A stretch of DNA of 64,000 nucleotides from assembly GCA_022495005.1 (NCBI GenBank), contig JAGYXB010001052.1, positions 1-64,000 on the forward strand, written 5' to 3'. How positions within the stretch are numbered: position 1 is the first letter of the stretch; each line of letters begins with the position of its first letter. Positions 56,820 through 64,000 of the stretch are shown one piece after another. A model generated the notes under the pieces. It searched no databases. It saw nothing but the letters and a program-made list of their open reading frames with translations, and was not told where the DNA came from. The DNA comes from Rhyacophila brunnea (Eukaryota > Arthropoda > Insecta > Trichoptera > Rhyacophilidae). Made by a program: the position numbers and the translations under genes.

Positions 56820-57166
56820 TACTTTAGAGCTAAAAGCTAGGAAGTCACATTTTTATCGTTTTTTAGTGAAGTATGCAGATTTAAGTGTGTACATTCACGT
56901 TCTCTTAATGCTGAAAATTTGGGAGTCCTACGTCACATGGTTTTCAAAGTACTTGTTCAAAAACGACGGTAGTCCAATAATTATATTTTAGAGCTGAAAG
57001 AGTGTATGTCCAATTTAAGTCATTTTTGCTTTAAGCTATAGAAAAGATTAATTACAAAAGTGCGGATGTCCAACATACGGAGTTTTAGCCCGAACGCGAG
57101 TTAAAACTGCTTTCCTGTAAAATATTGAATATGTGACTTCCAGACTTTCAGCTTTAAGGTCCTGTA
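56820..57166. mobile_element. MITE-like inverted-repeat element
   Basis: ACTTTAGAGCTAAAAGCTAG + GAAGTCACAT on the left is inverted as ATGTGACTTCCAGACTTTCA + GCTTTAAGGT on the right. Extra internal TTTTAGAGCTGAAAGAGTGT and TTTAGCCCG copies suggest repeated subterminal motifs. Boundaries are approximate. Confidence 0.55.
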
Positions 57167-57431
57167 GTAGAATGTAACATTCATAATTTCCCGTGTATAA
57201 TATCACAAAATGAACCTTCCGCTAAATATTATTATCACGTTTTCTGTCGTCTAAACTTTAAAGCTACCCTCATGAAGCATTTTTTAATTATATAAAACGG
57301 AAATGACATCATGTCCCACTGAAATAGTGTGAATTAACTCGAGAGAATATAGGCAATATTAAAAAGCCACGGAAAAATATATAAAAAAGACTATAAAATG
57401 TCACTGAATTTTGAATTAACTCATTCTAAGA
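57167..57431. other. Unassigned
   Basis: AT-rich, with no recognised feature; ends at the mariner TA. Confidence 0.4.
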
Positions 57432-57433
57432 TA

Positions 57434-58732
57434 CGAGGGTGGGTCAATAAGTCCTTAGAAAAGCCGACAGGTGGCGCGACTAGTACTGCAAGCGGTTTGT
57501 TTTCATGCAGCGGCACTACCGATTCAGTATGCTGCGAAGTTTCAATCAGATTGGTCGGGTTGTTGTGTGTTTCTCGTACATTTAAAAAAAAATTTGTTTG
57601 TGGAAAATGGAAAAATGGAAAATGGAGAAAATTGAGTTTAGAGCTGTTATTAAACATTTTAATATAAAGGGTTAACAGCAAAGGAAATAAAAAATGAGTT
57701 GGATTTAGTTCACGGCATATCTGCTCCTTCACTTGCAACTATTTATAACTGGTTAAATGAATTTAAACGTGGTCGTACATCACCAAAGGATGAACCACGC
57801 TCAGGACGTCCTGTAGAGGTGACTACACCAGAAATGATCAATAAAATCCACGATATGGTGTTAAGTGACCGAAGATTAAAGTTGAGTGAGATAATTGAGG
57901 TTACAGGGATCTCGAAAGGAAGCGTCATTTCTATTTTACATGACAAATTGGGCATGAAAAATATTTCTGCAAGATGGGTGCTGCGTTTGCTCACAGTCGA
58001 CAATAAACGCAATAGGGTGGTGGCCTCTAAAGCCCTGTTGTCGCTCATGCAACGCAATCCGGATGAATTTTTTCGTCGCTTTGTGACTGTAGATGAAACA
58101 TGGATACACCACTATACTCCTGAGACGAAAGAACAGTCAAAGCAGTGGATTGCGAAGACAAACCATGTCCAAAGAAGGCGAAACCGTAAAATCAGCTGGT
58201 AAGGTTATGGCTACTGTATTTTGGGATGCACGTGAAATTATTTTCGTTGACTATTTGGAAAAAGGAAAAACAATAACAGGGGATTATTATGCATCTTTAT
58301 TGGACCAGCTAAAAAACGAAATTGAAGAAAAATGGCCCCATTTAAACAGGAAAAAAATCCTCTTTCATCAGAACAATGCCCGTGTTCACACATGTTTACG
58401 ATCAATGGCTAAAATTGAAGAATTAAAGTTCGAATTGGTCGACCACCCACCGTATTCGCCAGATTTAGCCCCCAGTGACTTTTTCCTTTTCCCAAACTTA
58501 AAAAAATGGCTAAGTGGACAACGTTTTTTTCAAATGAAGAAGTCATCGATCGGACAAATGATTATTTTGAGGACCTTCCGAAAACTTATTTTTCTGACGG
58601 TTTAAAAAAAATTGAGAAACGTCTAACCAAGTGTATTGAGCTCCAAGGAAATTATGTTGAGAAATAAAAAAAAAATACAAAAAAAAAACCTGTTTTAATG
58701 CTTTTTTCTAAGGAATTATTGACCCACCCTCG
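57434..58732 (+). mobile_element. mariner element, copy 2
   Basis: A 1299-bp element flanked by TA at 57432-57433 and 58733-58734. The inverted ends start CGAGGGTGGGTCAATAA. Nearly identical to 38202-39502 but for scattered substitutions and one-base indels, so both derive from a recent burst. Confidence 0.93.
57607..58667 (+). pseudogene. mariner transposase, frameshifted and with mutated catalytic site
   Basis: The N-terminal helix-turn-helix region (KEIKNELDLVHGIS, ATIYNWLNEFKRGRT) and the linker (FKRGRT...EPRSGRPVEV) are followed by VTVDETWIHHYT with the first catalytic Asp. The second catalytic position reads AAC (Asn) at 58372-58374 in HQNNAR, where the other copy has GAC. The third Asp, 34 residues on, is intact in SPDLAPSDF. 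Frame breaks: one A lost at about 57666-57668, single-base losses between 58155 and 58190, and one T lost from the T-run near 58521. Normal length would be about 350 residues. Inactive both by frame and by active site. Confidence 0.92.
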
Positions 58733-58734
58733 TA

Positions 58735-59378
58735 GTAATCGTATCGTAAAAATTAAAACAGCTAAAATTTCTGATGAGTTATTTATTATAAGTATTAAGA
58801 AATCTAGTTTTATTCTAAATGGGTGACAACAATTTCTAGATACGCCCCTTGGAATTTGTGCAATAGTGTTGCCATGTCGCGCTATTTATGCTTCCGAGGT
58901 TGCACCACCTGAAAATATGGACGTGGCAATACTGGGGGCAGTGTTGTGATGTATCGAATTCACGGTCAAACAAGCAATAATATCTGTCTCGAACGAAGGA
59001 CGCAATGGACAGGCACATTAAATTGACTGAAGACCATCCATTCTCTGTTAATTATACATACTGTAGCCTGATGCATACGATGCGTTGATCCATACTTCAT
59101 ACATATTACTAGTAGGTATAAACATTTTCCCACGGCTTCTTTACGAATACAATCAAATAAGTAGTTTGGACTATAATTACAGTGATTAACGGTCATTTAT
59201 TTAGGATGACAGTTCTTTATTTAGGAATTGTTTAGTATCTACCTACTTAAGAATGTTTTATCTCATTTTAACTAAGTTCTATCATGTATTTTAAAAATCG
59301 TATTTTATTTTTGTTGGACCCGAGAAAACTTCGGCATCACACACCTTGCCTCAGGGGTTCCCAACTTGGTGCATGAAC
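58735..59378. other. Unassigned; two hAT-like end motifs
   Basis: AGTGTTGCCATGTC at 58865 and GACGTGGCAATACTG at about 58919-58933 form a short inverted pair. CAGGGGTTCCCAACTTGGTG at 59352-59371 resembles a hAT terminus lying directly before the family A fragment. No gene. Confidence 0.4.
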
Positions 59379-59493
59379 CAGTGGCGAAGGATGGAGGTAG
59401 GAAGTTAAGATCCGCCATAAATAGTGCGCATTAAACTTTGTCAGTCATACTTATTTGTTTTAATTGAAATAAGACTACAGTTTACAGATGGTG
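59379..59493 (+). repeat. MITE family A, left-end fragment
   Basis: CAGTGGCGAAGGATGGAGGT, AGATCCGCCATAAATAGTGC and ATAAGACTACAGTTTACAGA match the left 115 bp of family A. The rest is missing. Confidence 0.78.
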
Positions 59494-60105
59494 TTGATAA
59501 TGGCAGGAATGACAATGAGTATTAGATTGAGAATGGGATACAGTAAATTATGTATTTATTTATTTAAGAATACAAAACATTGTGGACATAACAAATCTAA
59601 ATTCAAGATTAAGCTTATATTATTTGAACGACTATTTTAAGCCAAGCATTGTTTATGTTCAAAGAAAATGACAAATATGTTATCTTATCAAAAACTATGT
59701 CGACTTTCTCATGAATCATGCAAAATATCCGAATCGCTATCCCATTTATATAAATTGATACTCTTTACACATGTTTTTTTTCTTTCATTGGAGAAATATT
59801 TCCAAGTCTTTTTGTGTACAAATATTTTTATATGACTAATAACTTAACTGTGAGTCAATTTCCCGGAACAGAAAAATAATTCTTTACTACGAACATTGCT
59901 AGGGTTTCTGACACATAATACCTACATAATCAGAGATATTAAATATTTTTAACGAGTATTATGCGTGTACGTAAGTCATCATTAGTAGAAAATTGCGGCG
60001 ATTTTTTTTGAGACGTGATACAATCGATTCGTCAAAATATTTTAAACGGGATTCAAAACAGTTCAAGCCGGTATTCGATTATACCAACATCTTAAAAAGA
60101 TGCTT
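59494..60105. other. Unassigned AT-rich sequence
   Basis: The ATTTATTTAAGAATACAAAA / GGACATAACAAATC stretch near 59545-59590 resembles tails near 18640 and 19880. No gene. Confidence 0.4.
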
Positions 60106-60337
60106 ATTTCTAATATATATAAGTAATATATTAATATTATTAATAACCATTTACTTGCTATATCATACAAGGTGGTTGTTAGAAATTTTGAATAATCACA
60201 AACACCACGGCTTTGAGAAAATCACATAAAGATATAGGTATATTGTGTCCTCACTGAGTATCGAACCCAGAGTTCCCGGATGGAAGGCCAGCGCATTACG
60301 CACTGCACCACGAGAGCCGCTCTTCCATTTCTAATAT
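60106..60337 (-). repeat. tRNA-derived SINE family C, copy 2, with 11-bp target duplication
   Basis: The body (60117-60326) matches 17036-17224: CAAGGTGGTTGTTAGAAATT, AATCACAAACACCACGGCTT, then a tRNA-like head (ATCGAACCCAGAGTTCCCGG; GCACTGCACCACGAGAGCCG). ATTTCTAATAT is at 60106-60116 and 60327-60337. Confidence 0.82.
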
Positions 60338-60734
60338 CACAAATTATAAGTATAAAATTTTTCCCACGGCATAAGGACATTCAATAAATAGTAATCACTA
60401 ATCACACACACTCTAGCGTACGCCAACCAAGGTCTTGAAAAGTTGCTCCTGGGACATTGGGTTATTGGGCGCCTAACGTTCTTTACGCCACGGTATATGT
60501 CTGCATAATGGGTGGGGAGACGTGGCGGATGGCGGAGGGAAAAGCAAGCATAACGAAATTCCAGCAACTAACATCAAGACGGCTTATAACAGATTAATAT
60601 TATAATAACCACTCAAACACATACACGTACCTGGTTCAAACAAAAAATAACCTAATTAACTATTTTTTTTTTATTTAACGAATAATTCACAAGGTTTAAG
60701 AATGTAACATTCTAATTTGTTGCAATTATTGTCG
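60338..60734. other. Unassigned
   Basis: A moderately GC-rich patch at 60420-60550 with no supported frame. Confidence 0.35.
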
Positions 60735-60920
60735 TAATTTGTCGCAATTAAATATGACTCCTTTAGCAGTGTCCATGTGCGTGTGGGCGCGATGAGAGAT
60801 GCAGGTTCGATTCCTGCAGGTGTTACCTTTTTTCAAAAAGATTTTTCTATTGGTTATAATTATAAATAAGTTATAATATATTTTCTCAGAAGTGCTTTCA
60901 AAATCATGTATAAAACAAAC
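60735..60920 (+). repeat. tRNA-derived SINE family B, copy 3
   Basis: A tRNA-like head (CCTTTAGCAGTGTCCATGTG; B box GCAGGTTCGATTCCTGC) and a tail TACCTTTTTTCAAAAAGATT, TTCTATTGG, AAGTGCTTTCAAAATCATGT parallel to the 10201 copy. The B-box stem is well formed, yet the anticodon arm is not convincing as a tRNA. Confidence 0.6.
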
Positions 60921-61492
60921 TGCTTATATTATGTATTCATTACTGTCATCTTTTAAATCTGAAAAAAACACTGTTCTTAAGATCATTTTAGACAGTCAGT
61001 ATAATTATCCGTTCAGAATCAGTATCGATGGATGAGTGATGAAATAACTGATGAATTTTGGCAAATCTATCGAGTGACAGTTTCGTATCGGTTTCCAGTG
61101 AGTCTTGATATTAAATTTTGTTTTTACACACAACTTTAAATAATATGTACTTGAGTGAACCTAAATGGACAACTGTACTGACTATATAAAATGGTTTTTA
61201 CAGCCCGTATCTGTTGTACTTGTTGCTGAGAATGTCTTGGAAGCAATGATAACCTCAAAACCTTAAAGCTTGCACTAGGGGCACTAAAAATATGAATTAT
61301 TCTTTAAAAAAAGATGAATTATTATATTTCGGCCACGACTCCAGAGAACGATCTAAAATGACACTCCACCATCAGTGGCGATCTTGGTGCTGATTATTGT
61401 TGATAAAAAAATATATAATATATAATAAAAAACGGTTTGATAATAGCGCAGTACGAAGTTCCCAAAATAATATAGTAAGCCTATTCTCACAT
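60921..61492. other. Unassigned
   Basis: No feature recognised. Confidence 0.4.
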
Positions 61493-61720
61493 CTATACTC
61501 GTCCGTCAGCAGCGTGTCTAAAACGTCGATGTGACGTCATCGTTATTCACAATCCACACGTTATCTTATGGACCTTCGCATACTGCTGGAATAAAATATT
61601 TTAGTTTGAAAAAACATATGGAGGCACATGCAACTCTTTTCACCCGACATGCAGTATAATCCCGAAATGTCGCACTTCGTCATTCATTTTGGCTTGCCGA
61701 GTGACGTCATTGTCCTGCTC
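61493..61720 (+). repeat. Dispersed repeat family G, copy 3
   Basis: Matches 331-510 and 7876-8125, including GTGACGTCATCGTTATTCAC, ATTTTAGTTTGAAAAAACAT and CGCACTTCGTCATTCATTTT. Confidence 0.65.
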
Positions 61721-61993
61721 AGGGCCTAGCTATACGCACATGCATGTTGCGGTCAGTTTCGATTTATGACTAATATCCCAGTCGAGACGATGTTCAATGT
61801 GCGACTGGGCTAATGTACAATTATTACAAGCATTGTGACGTCAACAACGATCGTGGTTATCATTTCCAGCTGGTATTATAAACGACATAATATTATTTTG
61901 TATAGGTTAAGGTCCCAACACCCATTGTTTGCCCAATTTTGTATGTCGAATATTATAGGTACAAAATTTAATGTCGCTACAGGTTAATGTTAA

Positions 61994-62367
61994 GGTGACG
62001 CATCAGTGAAACGCCAAATAATTTTCAACTGTACGCGCGACGAAATTTTGGACTCGCTGCCATTCACTGAGAGAATGTTGACCTGGGAACACGTCACTTT
62101 GCAGCGTGATGGCGACGGGTCAATTAATTCTAAAATCGTGTAAAGATGACTAAAAACGTTACCCATTTACTTTAAAAAGAAAACATGTCAATGAATATAT
62201 TATTATTGTTACTAATAGAACAATAAACAGAACATAAAATGGACGTGTGTTGGATTTATATGACAATTAATATTTCGTTTGACAGGCGTCATTTTCACCC
62301 GCCACCCGCAATCCGCGCATCGCCTAGCGACGATCTTTTTAGACCGTGCCTCAACTAATGCATGGCC
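61994..62367 (+). mobile_element. TTAA-flanked MITE family C, copy 5
   Basis: 374 bp between TTAA at 61990-61993 and 62368-62371. Starts GGTGACGCATCAGTGAAACG and ends CTCAACTAATGCATGGCC. The most complete copy, retaining both the CGCGACGAAATTTTGGACTC side and the CGCATCGCCTAGCGACGATC side. Confidence 0.85.
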
Positions 62368-62371
62368 TTAA

Positions 62372-62714
62372 TAGAATGTCGGTGTTATACTAACTGCCTA
62401 AAATGTTACAAAGGCGGAAAGGTGCGCGTAAGAATGGGCACTTAAGGGTAATGGACTTCATTTTTGAAAGCTTATTTTTAAAACGCAAATTTAGTTAAAA
62501 GGTATCGTGTTTTTAACATTCAAGTGCTAACGTTAAAATAAAGTGCGAATGTAATGGTAAGCAGGTACCTACATATCTAATAACGTTATAATGTTAACTG
62601 AAAAGACAAAATTCTAATGTCTATGTCAGAAATGTCGAACATCTCGATCGCACCAGGAATTGGGTTGAATAATAAATTTTAAATTTATACTCGTATGCGC
62701 CTGTCAATTACCTA
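62372..62714. other. Unassigned
   Basis: No feature recognised. Confidence 0.4.
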
Positions 62715-62990
62715 CATGATCGCAGCCATGACCTATTCTGGGTCAGAACTGTTTCCTCGGGTCAAGCCTATCAGGCTCCATTAGCGAGGGGTGCAAGATT
62801 AGTAAATGTGCTCCCTAAAGACATAGACATTTTCAATTAGGTACTTTGCATTTTATAGTATTACTATTTTTCTCTCTTGTGAGACTAATATTTGTTATAA
62901 TGTAAATATCATGTTGTGAACGTCCTGAATTTTGATTTGTTATGACCACAATGTTTTGTTTTCTTAAATAAATAAATATGATTTCATTAA
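62715..62990 (-). repeat. Dispersed repeat family F, copy 2
   Basis: Inverted relative to 18600-18898: ATCGCAGCCATGACCTATTC, GAACTGTTTCCTCGGGTC, AGGCTCCATTAGCGAGGG, GTGCTCCCTAAAG and TGAACGTCCTGAATTTTGAT. Here it is not followed by a LINE tail, so F is independent of RTE. Confidence 0.65.
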
Positions 62991-63246
62991 AAATTTCGAG
63001 GGGTAGCATTAACCATTCCTATTTTTATTTCCTTAACCAGTTTACGTACGTGAAAGTCGTTTTTAAATTAACCATGAGGAAGTCCGTGTGACCTTGTCTT
63101 ATCGCTTGATTCGCATCGCATCACTTACGGCGCTTCGTAAAAGTGAGAGAAAAAAGAAGATGACGTGAATCCCAATGATTTCAATAGAGGCGTTAGTTTT
63201 ATTTATAAACAGCCAAATATTATGTAAGTACGTAAATATAAATACG
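62991..63246. other. Unassigned
   Basis: No feature recognised. Confidence 0.4.
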
Positions 63247-63470
63247 CGTACGGTGGCAGCGCGACTTAAGCGTTGGACTCCTAACCGTCCCAGGTTCGCA
63301 TCCTGGGTCTGGTACACATATTGTTTTTCAATTTGACTGTGAGTCAGGATATGGACCAAATAGGTTGAGCAAGGGGCTGACATCCATTTCTCGTAAAAAA
63401 ACAAAATCTGTTAATACAAACCTCTACTCTGTGGAGGCCCATATGATCCTAATAGGATCTGGCATGGTCG
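63247..63470 (+). repeat. tRNA-derived SINE family A, copy 4
   Basis: Complete copy: GGTGGCAGCGCGACTTAAGC, AGGTTCGCATCCTGGGTCTG, ATTGTTTTTCAATTTG, GGACCAAATAGGTTGAGCAA and ATTTCTCGTAAAAAAACAAA, then CTGTTAATACAAACCTCTAC and GATCTGGCATGGTCG, ending in an A-run and TA repeats. Supplies the unbroken reference for the SINE split at 42 kb. Confidence 0.82.
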
Positions 63471-64000
63471 AAAAAAAAATTATATATATATATAATGTTT
63501 ATTGAAGGAAAAGGGAGAGAGTGGTATTGGTAGGTCACTGTCAGTTTTGATTCTGGACAGCAGATCACAGTATATTTCAAGTTGGATACGCCTGATATAT
63601 TGGTATCCGGAACATTCTCCGTCCACAAATCTTCGATTCCACAATAAATTCTTCACCGCATATATTGATAAATTGTGACTTTTTTCACCTGTCATCTTTA
63701 CGGATAATACAATATAATGGACTGTATGATGTGAGGGTTCCCGTACAAAGCTTAAAGCTCGTAAAATTACATCTTCGTCTTCATACCAACTGTGTCATTC
63801 GTTGATGGGTCCGAAGATAACACGCAGCACGCCCCCCCCACCCGCGGGTGTGTGTATTGTAGGTATATTCAGTTGAAAATGGCCCATTGAAACGGACGAA
63901 ACCGAATTATTAAATTTTGTATTACGTACGGAATACGTAATACATATTGTGTTTTATTTTATTTAATGGAATATACATATTTCCTACAAAGTTAGGCCCT
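63471..64000. other. TA microsatellite, C/G run and family E motif
   Basis: TA repeats lie at 63481-63495 and a C-run with CCCGCGGGTG near 63831-63850. A family E motif (TTGAAAATGGCCC...GGACGAAACC) is at 63873-63903, continuing past GTATTACGTACGGAATACGT (63921-63940). No gene. Confidence 0.45.

Noticed and set aside
57421..57738. Minus-strand frame of 105 codons opposite the mariner start
   Set aside because: Antisense shadow of the mariner terminal region; the same shadow appears at 39279-39509.

Overview
This is an AT-rich, gene-poor, repeat-dense stretch of a eukaryotic nuclear genome, most likely an insect. The grounds are a VAT-1/quinone-oxidoreductase-like exon with insect-like wording and canonical splice sites, mariner (DD34D), Penelope-like and RTE-type elements, tRNA-derived SINEs, and many short inverted-repeat elements. 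No bacterial operon logic, CRISPR array or rRNA is seen. I cannot name the species; a hemipteran or lepidopteran would fit, but that is a guess.

The only convincing host coding sequence is one 130-bp internal exon on the minus strand (17379-17508) of a VAT1-like MDR-family protein. Its other exons were not found and may lie in long introns or outside the window. Two GC-rich islands (23180-23350, 31330-31560) could be promoters or first exons, but no coding signal was read there.

Layout. 1-1200: old dispersed repeats. 1202-5161: a composite of two Penelope-like copies joined head-to-head by their truncated 5' ends and flanked by a 14-bp target-site duplication. 5160-17000: MITEs (families A, B, C, D and a fold-back at 15844-16148), an R1-like LINE tail, and SINEs. 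17022-17508: a SINE with a 14-bp target duplication beside the VAT1-like exon. 18600-19590: repeat F followed by an RTE 3' end. 21394-22996: a 1.6-kb inverted-terminal-repeat element with a second fold-back nested in it. 23650-25340: a hAT-like element with tandem-repeat ends and an RTE tail interrupted by a 238-bp MITE. 27878-31061: two hAT-type elements with exact 8-bp target duplications. 38202-39502 and 57434-58732: two near-identical broken mariners in opposite orientation. 41596-43914: a TA-flanked MITE, a SINE split by a TTAA MITE, and another TTAA MITE split by a 196-bp insert. 48027-48815: a 309-bp perfect direct duplication. 49270-64000: more of the same families.

The genes do not form a pathway. 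What the window records is the layering of transposition. At least five nested or exactly datable insertions can be read directly from target-site duplications and from comparing paralogous copies. All autonomous-looking elements here are broken: the mariners and the Penelope pair carry single-base frameshifts and nonsense or catalytic-site changes. Any activity would therefore have to come from copies elsewhere.
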